Shown here one piece after another: positions 7,721-17,420 of a DNA stretch of 21,504 bases (position 1 is its first letter; every line of letters starts with the position of its first letter). This DNA is from Hormiphora californensis (Eukaryota; Ctenophora; Tentaculata; Cydippida; Pleurobrachiidae): the NCBI GenBank assembly GCA_020137815.1, contig CM035362.1:1-21504 (forward strand). The letters run 5' to 3'. A program made the position numbers and the translations under genes. The notes under the pieces were generated by a model. That model saw only the letters and a list, made by a program, of their open reading frames with translations, searched no databases and was not told the DNA's origin.

Positions 7721-8032
7721 TCCAGTCGTGTCGTGTCACAGTCGATCAGACAGGCCCTCAAAAGTCCGAATCTCAGCCTTGTTCTGAAGTGGCTGATAAC
7801 TTCAGCATAGGGTTCCTTGGTCTTGTCTGAAACCCTCCTCGATAACTTCTTGAGGAATCTCTCAAACTCATCTCCCATGCCGCCAAAGGTGCTCATGACG
7901 AGAGGGGTGAATGTTCCTCCCTCTACCTCTCTGACTCTTTGCCCGTACGCTTGCTTCTTCCCTGCTTCTTTCGATCTGTAGAGGCTGCCTATCGATTGAG
8001 TTATGTAAGATGGGGCATTTGGATGGAAGACC
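7721..8032 (-). pseudogene. C-terminal part of the retroelement nuclease module, beyond the SINE-like insert
   Basis: On the minus strand the frame interrupted at 8237 resumes here. After the duplicated CGTAC it continues with V-FHPNAPSY, KKQAYGQRVREVEGGTFTPL, a STFGGMGDE stretch and a RLRFGLLRA segment. These are conserved C-terminal blocks of this reverse-transcriptase/nuclease family as I remember it from cnidarian and mollusc predictions. The reading frame itself is intact until about 7721. No start codon belongs to this piece; it is the tail of one protein with the entries at 8242-9150 and 9111-10490. Confidence 0.65.
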
Positions 8033-8037
8033 CGTAC

Positions 8038-8236
8038 AGAATAGAATAGAATAAAACCAACAGGAAAAGAGCCAAAACATCATGGCTGTGCCATCCTGCA
8101 CAGTAGGGGGAAAAAAACACAGATGGGCCCAGCGACTGCCAGATCAGCAATGCTCCCGCGTGCCTGTCCCTCCGCGAAACCGATTGATTTGCGACGAGGC
8201 ACACACACGGCAGCACTACTGGTCTCTACTCAGGCA
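8038..8236 (-). mobile_element. 199-bp SINE-like insertion with a perfect 5-bp target duplication
   Basis: The insert is flanked by CGTAC at 8033-8037 and 8237-8241, and its removal restores the nuclease reading frame exactly. Read on the minus strand it starts TGCCTGAGTAGAGACC and ends in a short tandem tail (ATTCT)3. This fits a SINE copied through target-primed reverse transcription. A GGTTTCGCGGA stretch about 60 bases in weakly resembles a tRNA-type B box; the A box is not convincing. No coding. The family is not one I can name. Confidence 0.7.
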
Positions 8237-8241
8237 CGTAC

Positions 8242-9150
8242 ATCAAAATAACTCAACTGCATATCCCTCCAGAGTCCAGTACATACCACGTCCATTCTGG
8301 CATCCGGTTGTGTGTTGGCAGCAAAATGGAGTTGATGGTGTTTACATGGTTGTAGTAGTTTCTCTTTCTCTACTGCTTTCAGTCCACCATAGACACACAT
8401 TTCCGCAACCAGATCTCGTATTCCATCATGGCGGAGGATTGAATATCCTCCTGTACAGCACGTCAGAGTGTGATCGCCACTGTTCTGTTTGCCACAGACA
8501 CATGCTGATTTCAAGTCCTTTACTTCGAAGCCGTACCGGAGGCAAACTGCATCCACAAACTCCAATTGGTGAAGCTCAAAGTTCAGGTGGGAGTAAGGGG
8601 TAGCGGACAACCATACAGATGCTCCAGGTTCTTGATTGAGTTCCAGACACCTTAGCAACTTTGGACAACTGATATTTTTCTTTAATTTGGACAGTTCCGC
8701 CATGCTATGGTCGCTGTTTTCCTTGGTGATCTCAATACGAGCTTCCTTGGCCTGCTCTTCAACTTTGGACATTCCACCGTTACCTTCAATCGGGTCAATA
8801 ATAGTATCGACTAAGGGTTTTGTGAGTTTACGAGAGTTTGTGTATGCCCTGTCGCTTGTCTGTGTAGGATTGTCCAGGCCCATACCACCTATGTTGGCCG
8901 GTAATGCTAGGATGTTTCTCTCAATGTCCGATACTTGACGTCCAACAAAGCAGGGAATCAATTCAGCTCTTATCAGGTTCTCAAGGGGCTGAAACAAGTC
9001 GGATATCCCATAGATCGTTCTCTGCATATAACACCATTTGAACTTGAAGCTCCTTATGAAGTTGCAATATGCTAGGTGGGGATGAGCCTTGGCAATGTTG
9101 ACCAGATTCATTAGCTCAGCACACCACCTCGAGACCGCTTCAGAGACACT
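8242..9150 (-). pseudogene. Zinc knuckle plus restriction-like endonuclease module of a retroelement
   Basis: The minus-strand frame is open from about 9150 to the SINE-like insert. The first ~190 residues continue the RT thumb/linker region (AHPHLAYCNFIRSFKFKW, then NIGGMGLDNP). Around residue 204, counted from the ATG at 9111, comes a knuckle C-x-C-x7-H-x3-C followed by RHDGIRD, then near residue 269 PDARMD...YFDVR. A CCHC knuckle followed by a PD-(D/E)XK-like nuclease is the arrangement of R2/CRE/NeSL-type retroelements, where it nicks target DNA. The insert cuts the frame right after FDVR. The join to the upstream RT frame needs a frameshift near 9145-9152, and the ATG at 9111 is probably internal, not a true start. 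Confidence 0.7.
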
Positions 9151-10490
9151 GTCATTTGAGAGACAAATGATTCCCTGAAGGCAGTGGAACCAATCGAAGC
9201 CCCGAGATGACGAGCGCCTTCGGTGGTAATCCGGATACCAGTATCACCAAATAGTCTCTCTGCTGATTCGTAATACTGTGGCTTAACAATAAGAACACAC
9301 TTGGAGGGGTTTACAAAGTATCCAAAATGTGGACCAAATGACGTCACTTTGTCGTACCACGATAGCAGTCCACCCAATGTTCCAGCCGCATTTCCATCAT
9401 CTGCATACCAGATTTGGGTGATGTCAGAGCTCTCAACCATTTCGATCAATCTCAGGATTCCAATGGAATAGAAATCCATAGCCGAGGGGTCACCCTGGGT
9501 GGTTCCTTCTGCACTGAGAAGGGTATGCTCACCGGCAAACAACTTCCGGGATTTGCCATAGATGTTGGTGAGAAAGATGCTCAAATCAGGGCAGTAAAAA
9601 GTCGTACTGTTCAGTGCCATCTTCCTGTTTAGGTTGTTGAACGCATTTTCTGCATCAAGAAGCAAAACACCCTCACATTCTTCACTTCCAAACTTCTCGC
9701 TCAATGCGTGCACAGCGGCTTCTACACCACCAATCTGGCCTGCTGCAAGTTGTACTTTACCCGCCGCATCCTTAATCACTCGTTTGATCGTACGCACAAC
9801 TGATTTGGTGATAACTCGTCTAAAACACTCCCCAATGCCTATCGGCCGCGTTCCGCCTCCAGATTTTGTCAAAGGGATCAGTCTGCTGGTGCAGAATATG
9901 TCAAGTGATTTTAAGTCGATTTGGTTGGTAGCCAAGGTGCGTGCAACTTTAGCGAGAGCATCACAGAGTGCCGGAGAGGAATTTCTGTATTTCCTGGAAC
10001 ACAAGATTCTGTGAATCCCGCCAGCTTCTACTCCACTGGGTCCTCCTTTACCCTTCAGAGTCTTTGCACACTGAAATATCGTGTCTCCCGATAGACCACT
10101 GAATTTAACTTCGAGAACCGGTCCTGTTGGGCCCTGTTTTGCAAATTTACTATTCGCTGGTCGAGACTGAGGGTGCTTCTTCATTAGATCCTCCAGCACT
10201 TCATCATCACATTTCTTTACACCTGTTGTGTGACGTTCGGGGTTCAACCAGGCCGTAGCCTCGGTTATCCTACCCTCTCGCATCAGGTCCACAAACTTCT
10301 TGTTGCTTTGTTCCTCGGAAGGCTCTTGGTGCTTGAGAGGTTTCTGTAGAGCCTTCGCCTCACGAATGAGTGCCTCAAAGTCTCCCTTTTTCCACAACTC
10401 TAATCGTTTTCTAAGGAGTGCAGTGTGTTCCTTGTTTTTTGTTCCTTGTTTTTTGATCGCGAGAAAAAAAAATCCTCCGCGCGCACACAC
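9111..10490 (-). pseudogene. Reverse transcriptase module of a nuclease-bearing retroelement
   Basis: A 459-codon minus-strand frame. Order: an N-terminal charged helical stretch (residues ~15-100), a KGKGGPSGVEAGG segment, RPIGIGECFRR (fingers), motif A LLLDAENAFNNLN near residue 279, EGTTQGDP (motif B), the catalytic WYADD at residues 361-365, then FGYFVNPSKC. It would copy the element's RNA into DNA. This family, with DAENAFN and the downstream knuckle/nuclease, is common in cnidarian and mollusc gene predictions; I cannot fix its clade. The frame ends in a TAA overlapping the next ATG (TAATG), but the sequence upstream of that ATG is open and protein-like in the other frame, so I read this as a mutational frameshift near 9145-9152. 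The start at 10490 is doubtful: the first ~20 residues come from A-rich repeats, and the element is probably 5'-truncated. Confidence 0.8.
10433..10460. repeat. Direct repeat of GTTCCTTGTTTTTT
   Basis: Two tandem copies lie at the upstream edge of the minus-strand reverse transcriptase. They may mark the truncated 5' end of that element. Confidence 0.5.
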
Positions 10491-10625
10491 AATTTTTTGG
10501 GTGAACCGGACACCCTGGTCATGTCAAAATGCACTGTGGCGCGCGAAAGAACCCTCTTTATGCTCTGCCGTGCGTTACAGGTGCGCGCAAACCCAAAATG
10601 TCGCAGTTTTGATCAATTTTTTATA

Positions 10626-10845
10626 AAGTCGGATTTTTTGAAACTGTCACCCCCCTGAAATAACAAATTTGTCATATCTCCGGTTCCTGATAAGATAGAG
10701 ACTTGAAATTTGGAGGTTCGGAAGAACTTAGCAAGATCTTTATAACCTCCAAATTTCAAGTCTCTATCTCATCAGGAACCGGACTTATGGTCATTTAAAG
10801 AAATTTGAAAACTCAGGGGGGTGACAGTTTCAAAAAATCCGACTT
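10626..10845. mobile_element. 220-bp TA-flanked foldback MITE
   Basis: The terminal 33 bp are perfectly inverted, beginning AAGTCGGATTTTTTGAAACT and running through a TGTCACCCCCCTGA segment. Flanks are TA at 10624-10625 and 10846-10847. The inner arms (TCCGGTTCCTGATRAGATAG, then ACTTGAAATTTGGAGGTT) also pair. No coding sequence. TA duplication suggests mobilisation by a Tc1/mariner-type transposase. The TCCGGTTCCTGATGAGATA core recurs at 21389-21407. Confidence 0.8.
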
Positions 10846-10847
10846 TA

Positions 10848-11014
10848 ATTCCTTTTGTTTTTTGTTTTTTCTTCTTTTCTTTCTCCTTTTTTTTGGTCTG
10901 GGTGTCCGCGCCCCGCGGACACCCACGAGCGCCGTCCCTGACACCGCTTGTTTTGGTAAACACCAGTGGTGAGAAGATCCCGCCCTCTGCAATTTGTATT
11001 CGTCTCATGCTAAC
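10848..11014. other. T-rich spacer before element A
   Basis: A pyrimidine-rich run (TTTTGTTTTTTGTTTTTTCT-like, 10850-10893) is followed by a GC-rich stretch with CGCGCCCCGCGGACACCC. Frames on both strands here are not supported as genes. Confidence 0.4.
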
Positions 11015-11704
11015 AGGTGTTCCTCCACTGAAACTGAAGACTACTGCAGACATGGGATATCCGGTAAAAAGGAGGTGAATGGGGAAACATGCCGTTTTCT
11101 CCACCGTAAAGTCTGTAGGAAATTTAGACTGTACGGATCTCATTCCCGCCATGGTTGTAAGTCGAGCACAAAGTGCTCTAAACTGCACCCAAAACTATGT
11201 GAGGGCTCACAGCGGAGAATGAAGGAACGACAGTGCCTAAACCCCGATTGCCCACATCTCCACCTCAAGGGTACACGAAGGAAAGTGGAAAACCCTGAAA
11301 GGAGAGAACGACAAGAAATTGCCAGGCCAACACCGAAAACTAGCACTCACACTAATGGTCATAAAGAGAAAGTGCATGATGAAAACCTCCCTCTCAGCAA
11401 CTCACCATTGCGACCAGTTTCGCAGCAAAACCCCGAACACCTACAATCGGGTTTTCTGAGCATTGTCTTGAAGGAGGTCCGGAATGCGAGAGAGGAGTCA
11501 CTGAGGCAAACAGACAGAATGGAAGAGATTCTCTCCCAGCTTGGTCCCACCCACAACGAGTCAATGCTGCACAACCAGCTGGCCCACCATTTACAAGTAC
11601 ACCCGCCAGTACAGTACACTCTACCCACAGGAATATCAATGACTCAAGGAGTACATCGGCAACTGCCGACCCAAATACTTCCCTCTCAAAGATTATCCTT
11701 CTAA
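11000..11704 (+). pseudogene. Element A ORF1, truncated: CCCH zinc fingers and C-terminal helix
   Basis: The frame has no proper start (it is open from 10973, and the first plausible initiators are non-ATG), so this is the 3' part of ORF1. Three CCCH fingers are visible: C-x8-C-x14-C-x3-H, C-x13-C-x5-C-x3-H and C-x11-C-x4-C-x3-H. They align one-for-one with fingers 2-4 of the complete ORF1 in element B. A charged, coiled-coil-like segment follows (ESLRQTDRMEEILSQL). ORF1 proteins of non-LTR elements bind the element's RNA. Unlike element B, the frame runs on ~100 codons past that helix and overlaps the ORF2 frame, which is open in -1 from 11365. The overhang may reflect a lost stop codon. Confidence 0.7.
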
Positions 11705-14692
11705 ATGGGAGGAGCATTTCACCAGCCGCAGGGGGGAACACTCGGTGGAAACTCCCTTTCATCGAGGCTGTTTTGCTCAACAACCCAAACTCCCCGACAG
11801 TTGCCCTTGCAATAACTGAGTCATGGCTGAAAAACTACATTGCAGACGCCCAAATCAAAATGCAGGGATACAGCACCTTCCGTTCTGACCGCCCTGACCG
11901 GAAAGGAGGAGGTTGTGTTTTGTACATTCGTGAGGACATCCCGGTCAGCTATGCATACTCATTCAGTGACCGAGAATGCAGTCTGGTATTGGCTTTTAGT
12001 AAAGCTAAAAACATGTTGTTTTCCTGTGTTTACCGTCCCCCTGATTCATCTGACCAGTCCTTCATCACAGTTATGAGTGATCTCCAAGATAAAATCGATC
12101 TCCTGTCCAATGAAAGGAGTCCTGAAATGTTTATCATGGGCGATCTAAACTTGCCATTGTTCAACTGGAAAGAGGAATCCCTACCGACAGCTGCTGCCAA
12201 CATAGCAGCCTATCAACGAACCGTGAGCTTCATCGAGGAAAATTTCCTTACTCAGGTCGTAGACAAACCAACCAGAGGCAATAATACTCTGGATGTTATA
12301 ATGACCAACTCACCACAATACGTATCAACCGTGACAACTGAAGAGACAAAGATCTCTGACCACAGAATAGTTGACTGTACCCTGGTGATAAACTCCCTAA
12401 TGGAGACATTAGATACCATCAAAAAGTGGGACCACATGAGTTTTCGAGGGTTGGACATTCAAAAAGCCAATTTTGAAGAAATGAATGTGGACATTACTTC
12501 TGTTGATTGGGACGAACTGCAGACATTATGTGAAGAGTCTGGAGACCCTATTGGTGAAAAATTCAAAGAACTTTTCATTCTAACCGTTTTGCAAATCGCC
12601 ATCAAACACACCCCTCAGAAGATTCAGCGGAGGAAAATCAGCCCCTTGGAACCACTGAGAAGGAGAAGGCGGAAGTTAAAAGCAAGACTTGGAGCAATTT
12701 CTTCTTTAAATGTCGGCATCTCAAAAATGGACGAACTCGAAAACGAGATCACAGTACTCGAAGAGAAGATAAAACACGCTGTAGAAGAATCGATCGAAAA
12801 GAAAGAACACAGCGCCATCAAGACGATCAAGGGGAACCCACGATATTTCTTTTCTTATGCTAAACGACTTTCAAAAGCTAAATCGAACATCGCCCCCCTC
12901 AAACGTGATGACGGAACACTCACCACAGATAACACTGAAAAAGCGGAACTCTTGCAAAAACAGTACTGCCGTGCTTTCAGTGATCCAGATGGTGGAGACT
13001 TGCTGAAAAGTCTATCTTGGGTTGAGGATAGCAATGCGATTCTAGAGGATTTCATATTTACGTCAGCGGATATCAAAGATGCCCTATCAGAACTTGACCC
13101 TTCCTCTGCCGGACCAGATGGTGATATCCCTGCTAAAATTCTCAGTGCTTGTAAAAACACTCTTGCTGTTCCACTCTTTCTTCTTTGGGAGCGGTCTTTC
13201 GAAGAAGGAATAACACCCCCTAACCTGAAAAAACAGTACATCACGCCAATCTTCAAACGTGGTGATAAAACTCTTGCTGTTAACTACCGCCCTGTCTCGT
13301 TGACTTCTAACTTGCTAAAAACATTTGAGCGAGTTGTACGAAACAAGTTGGTGGAACACCTGGAAAGTAACAACCTCATACCAGATAGCCAACATGGATT
13401 CAGGAAGCAACGGAGCTGCCTCACACAGCTACTCGATCACATGGATGGAATTTTTCGAGAGCTAAACAGCGGGAACGAAGTAGATGTTATTTATTTGGAC
13501 TATTCAAAAGCCTTCGACCGTGTCAACCATACCATTCTCATCGCCAAGCTAGAAAAGCTAGGCATTAGAGGGAAAGTACTAAGGTGGATAAAAGACTTCC
13601 TTACTGGTCGGTACCAAACAGTTACTGTCGACGGTGAAAAATCGAACTTTGAGCTAGTTAAAAGCGGGGGTCCCTCAAGGGACTGTACTTGGACCAATCC
13701 TTTTTATCATCTACGTAGCCGATCTCCAAAGCCAAGTGATACACAGTAAAATCAGAACCTTTGCGGATGATACAAAACTCCAAAAGAGCGTCAACTCGGA
13801 AACATCAGGGGCAGAAATGCAAGAGGATCTTCAGCGGGTGGTGGAATGGTCTGCAGCCAATTGTATGACACTCCACGAGGACAAGTTTGAAGTCATTCAC
13901 TACACCCTGAATAAAACATTCCTTCTACGGGAACTGCCTTTCACTCATGAGTTCAGCTCTTACAAGACACCAGCCGGCAACGAAATACAACCAGCGGATA
14001 CTGTGAAAGACCTTGGCATCATTCTCTCAAACAGTGGCTCTTGGACAGACCATGTCATGAGGATTTCTTCAGAAGCACGAAGGATGGCTGCCTGGGCACT
14101 GAGAGCGTTTAAGGACAGATCAGTCACCACTATGCTGACACTCTACAAGTCACTTATAAGGTGCAAAGTAGAATACTGTTCTCCCCTCTGGTCCCCCTAC
14201 AAGATTGGGGACATTCAAGCTCTGGAAAGTATCCAGAGACAGTTCACCAGAAGGATCGAAAACATGGCACAGTTTGACTATTGGGAAAGGCTAAAAATGT
14301 TAAGACTTATGTCATTGCAACGTCGCAGGGAGCGATATACGATAATACAAATGTGGAAAATCTATAATGGTGCAGCACCAAACAGCACAAATACCCGGTT
14401 TTACCATCATCAACGGCTCGGCATCCGAGCTGAGGTACCTACCCTATACAGTGGAGCACAGAAGTCATTCTCAACAAAATACTTCCACTCCTTTACTGTG
14501 AGGGCCGCTCGGTTATGGAACACATTACCGAAAGAGGTTAATACAGCAGTGACCTTAGACACGTTCAAGATCCTGCTGGGCCGTTGGCTGGACCACTTCC
14601 CTGACAATCCACCTGTGAAGGGTTATTCTACCCGGAACAACAATTCTATCATGGACTGGGTTTTGGAGGTTCGAGCAAAAGGGGGATGCTGA
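11686..14692 (+). pseudogene. Element A ORF2: AP endonuclease plus reverse transcriptase, one frameshift
   Basis: The endonuclease starts near 11686 (KIILLNGRSI) and shows TESWL, IMGDLNLP (~12135-12158) and KISDHRIV (~12349-12372), the metal- and base-catalytic motifs of APE-like nucleases. Reverse transcriptase follows: NYRPVSLTSN, QHGFRKQRSC, motif A YLDYSKAFDRV (~13490-13520), then motif C FADDTK at 13760. The C-terminus has RAARLWNTLPKEVN and FKILLGRW, typical of the CR1/L2 group. A run of five G at 13666-13670 shifts the frame just before the conserved PQGTVLGP motif B; four G would keep it open to the stop at 14690-14692. There is no RNase H domain. Apart from this one base the gene looks intact, so the copy is young or the extra G is a sequence error. 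Confidence 0.85.
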
Positions 14693-14723
14693 AAGACTGA
14701 CACCGTTTACGATTCTGTAATGA

Positions 14724-14758
14724 AGTTTATTTATCAAGTTTATCAAGTTTATCAAACA
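14724..14758 (+). repeat. 3' tandem tail of element A
   Basis: Three units of GTTTATCAA follow 'AATGAA'. Short tandem 3' repeats in place of poly(A) are typical of CR1/L2-type elements. Confidence 0.75.
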
Positions 14759-14810
14759 AATTAATTTGTGGTCCCTCAATCCCCGAGGTTCCTCAAATCC
14801 CCCTGTAGAC

Positions 14811-16265
14811 ATGACTCAAAGCCAAGTGTCTACGAAGACCAAGTCAAATACTACCGATAATGACACCATCGACGAGCTAGACATCGATAGTCAGCAAATT
14901 CCTGAGACCAAGACCAAGACTGAGAAGTCAAAGGAACCGCTGCCCAAGAAAGAGATGAGCGAACGAGTAACTGAGGTGATCACCAACCTGGTAACGTTAT
15001 CGGCAGAAACCCACCCCCTTGCCCCAAAAGTATTCCAGGCATTCAAATTCGGTGAAAGCACTCCTTCCAATCTCAACCGCCTAGATAAACCCCATACAAC
15101 CTACAAAGAGGTTATTGCCGCCGGAATTTTCCTTGGACTGGTACAGGACCCCCCTCCCCTAGGCCCCAACGGCAAACCAGTTAAGCAATACAAGAACAGG
15201 CAAACACTAACACATAGGGTTATAAGGAAGATTGAGAGCCTCATGCCAACCCGTTGCGGTGATTGTTGTTCCACCTACCAACCTGTGCTGACTGATACAC
15301 CCATATTCTCATGCTGGTCATGTTACAGGCCCTCTCATGATTGTGCAGTTATAAAAGAGTTGAGTGAAGCAGTTGGAAAAATTGGAGGAACTGTTGGCTT
15401 CAAGTGGATGTGCCCTGAGTGTGCGGACAGGACCAGCCTGTCGCTAAAGAAGAAGCTATCTCTGTTTGATATTGGAGCAGAGCAACCCAATGATAGTGCC
15501 CAAGAGAACGAGGAGGAAGAACCACCTCTACCACTATCACAGCTTACTACATTCTATCAATCCCAGCAGGATCTTACCCAAAAGGAGACAGACACCAAGA
15601 AACCCGAATTCCAGGCTGTTTCCAGACCCTGCAGTTTTGCCCGTAAAGGACTTTGTCGACATGGCCCAGATGGGACTATAGAAATTGATGGTAAGATCTG
15701 TCGCTACTCACATGCGACTACAAAAGACACTGCGAAACCCCCAGCACCCAAAACTGAAGATGGTGTAATGGACTGTCAGAACTTCGTCCAATATGGTAGA
15801 TGTGAACACGGCATCAATGGGAAAATACGAAGAGGTGGTAAAACTTGTCCCGGTAGACATCCCAAAATATGCAAAAAGCTGAGAAAGGGAGCTTACGGTA
15901 AAAATGGGTGTCTGAAAGGAGCCGATTGTAAGTACCTACACCCTAAACTTTGCAGAGGATCAATCTCCAATGAGAAAGTCTGCCCGAACCCCTCAACTTG
16001 CAAATTCTTTCACACTACCGGAACCTGGACTGGATCACAACCCCTTACCTCAGGAGATCAATCGATAAACAGAGCCAAGGGAAACCCACCAGACACCCCT
16101 GTTCCCCGCCCACAGTACAACGAAGCTGTGAAAAAAACCCAAATCCCCCATGTCCCGGAACCCACTGAGACACCGGATTTTCTAAACTCCCTGATAAAGG
16201 AGATGAGGGACGGGTTCCTCTATCAGGGCCAACAGATACAGCAGCTGATGAGGGCTCTCGTCTAG
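14811..16265 (+). CDS. Element B ORF1: PHD-like finger and four CCCH zinc fingers
   Basis: An intact 484-codon frame; the ATG at 14811 is the first in frame, since the upstream extension needs a TTG. Residues ~1-60 are acidic/lysine-rich and disordered. About 60-145 form a conserved-looking helical region. Residues 149-205 carry a C-x2-C...C-x2-C...H...C-x2-C pattern typical of PHD-type fingers. Residues 274-401 hold four CCCH fingers (C-x7-C-x14-C-x3-H, C-x8-C-x14-C-x3-H, C-x12-C-x5-C-x3-H, C-x9-C-x5-C-x3-H). The end (~455-484) is a helix with FLNSLIKEMRDG. PHD fingers are known in CR1-like ORF1 proteins; CCCH arrays imply RNA binding within the retrotransposon ribonucleoprotein. It is the only intact ORF of this element and may be a host-tolerated relic or still expressed. 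Confidence 0.85.
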   Translation: MTQSQVSTKTKSNTTDNDTIDELDIDSQQIPETKTKTEKSKEPLPKKEMSERVTEVITNLVTLSAETHPLAPKVFQAFKFGESTPSNLNRLDKPHTTYKEVIAAGIFLGLVQDPPPLGPNGKPVKQYKNRQTLTHRVIRKIESLMPTRCGDCCSTYQPVLTDTPIFSCWSCYRPSHDCAVIKELSEAVGKIGGTVGFKWMCPECADRTSLSLKKKLSLFDIGAEQPNDSAQENEEEEPPLPLSQLTTFYQSQQDLTQKETDTKKPEFQAVSRPCSFARKGLCRHGPDGTIEIDGKICRYSHATTKDTAKPPAPKTEDGVMDCQNFVQYGRCEHGINGKIRRGGKTCPGRHPKICKKLRKGAYGKNGCLKGADCKYLHPKLCRGSISNEKVCPNPSTCKFFHTTGTWTGSQPLTSGDQSINRAKGNPPDTPVPRPQYNEAVKKTQIPHVPEPTETPDFLNSLIKEMRDGFLYQGQQIQQLMRALV

Positions 16266-16384
16266 AGAGAAACAAGCTCCCCATTGAAACCACTCAACCT
16301 AGACCACTCTGGGATAATGCCGGACTACATGATGCCAGCAGAAAGAATGGGAGAACTACCGCCAATCCATCCCCTCAATCACCG

Positions 16385-17420
16385 CTCTCAAAGATCATTC
16401 TACTAAACTGCAGGTCCATCTCTCCTGCAGCTGGTGGGGAGACGAAGTGGAAGCTACCATACATCCACGAATTACTCATGTCTCCACGCCTAGATGAACC
16501 CCCTGTGATAGCAGTTGGTATAACTGAAACATGGCTCAAAAGCTATATAATATCTGACGCCCAAGTAACAGTACCAGGATACGTAACATTTCGAGCAGAC
16601 AGAGAGCTTAAACCTGCTCTTTGCCTGTCTATACCGACCTCCAGATGCAGATGTAAAATCTTACGGAGAAGCTCTCACAAAACTCCAAAAAGAAATTAAT
16701 TCAATCACAGAGGAAAACAAGGGGAAAACACCTGAAGTTGTGATTATTGGAGATTTTAATCTCCCTAATATGGATTGGGGTACTATGGCACCTACAATAG
16801 GTGGTGGAAGAGACACTGGCCCATACCATCAAACTCTCGAGCTAATTAACGAGAACTTCATATCACAACTTGTTACAACTCCAACAAGAGGAGAAAACAT
16901 CCTTGACTTAGTGTTCACCAATACCCCTGAATATTTCACTAATGTGACAACGGCAGATAGTAAAATCTCTGATCATCGTATAGTAGAGTGTGTAATGGCA
17001 TACAACCCCCTGAACAATACTGCGAATGATAAAGTTGAAAACGACCCATTCAGGGATGTAAAGATTCACAACGTTGATTACCTTCCAATGAAAACCAAGC
17101 TGAGTGATGTAGACTGGGACGGGCTACTAAAACTATGCAAGAAAGAGGATTACCACGATCTGGAGCAGTTCAGGACCTATATTACCCAAGTAGTCCTTGA
17201 AATTGCACAGGAAACCCTGCCCAAGAAAGTTGAACGTAACCGCGGAAATTCCTCCAAAAACAGGATATCTGAACCTTTCAAAAGATCAGGCAGGAAGATT
17301 AAGAAGAAAATGAAACAGGAAGATCTCGACCCACTTGAAAGGCTGGCTCTCTTTGATAAACTTGAGACCCTCGATGAATCAATAAAAGAAAAAAATTCTA
17401 GAGAACCTAGACAAGGAGGA
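16385..17420 (+). pseudogene. Element B ORF2, endonuclease part, deleted and frameshifted
   Basis: It begins with KIILLNCRSISPAAGG, the first APE-like endonuclease block, then TETWL. After FRADRE (~16600) about 35-40 codons present in element A are missing, and the frame shifts. It resumes with YRPPDAD and IIGDFNLPNMDW, then KISDHRIVE, so the two main catalytic motifs survive but the fold is incomplete. A second break is a run of seven A at 17389-17395; six would keep the frame. The linker to the RT (KKMKQEDLDPLERL) follows element A's layout. It cannot make a working nuclease as written. Confidence 0.75.

Larger units (their letters stand above)
11015..14758 (+). mobile_element. Element A: 5'-truncated L2/CR1-type non-LTR retrotransposon
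   Basis: It contains the last part of ORF1 (CCCH fingers), a nearly intact ORF2 (endonuclease plus reverse transcriptase), a very short 3' UTR with CTGACACC right after the stop, and a tandem tail of three GTTTATCAA units (14724-14758). The 5' end is lost somewhere in ORF1, between about 10973 and 11020. Element B starts within about 10 bp of its tail. Confidence 0.8.

Noticed and set aside
8038-8236. tRNA gene or clear tRNA-derived SINE head
   Set aside because: Only a weak B-box-like stretch; no convincing A box or cloverleaf.
8082-8603. 173-codon plus-strand frame
   Set aside because: Antisense to the retroelement nuclease module and crosses the SINE-like insert.
9107-9115. TAATG overlap as a genuine stop-restart between two ORFs
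   Set aside because: The second frame is open and protein-like upstream of that ATG (RWCAEL), and the family is normally a single protein, so a mutational frameshift is simpler.
9634-10014. 126-codon plus-strand frame
   Set aside because: Antisense shadow of the reverse transcriptase.
10772-11188. 138-codon minus-strand frame
   Set aside because: Spans a MITE end, a T-rich run and the antisense of ORF1; no domain.
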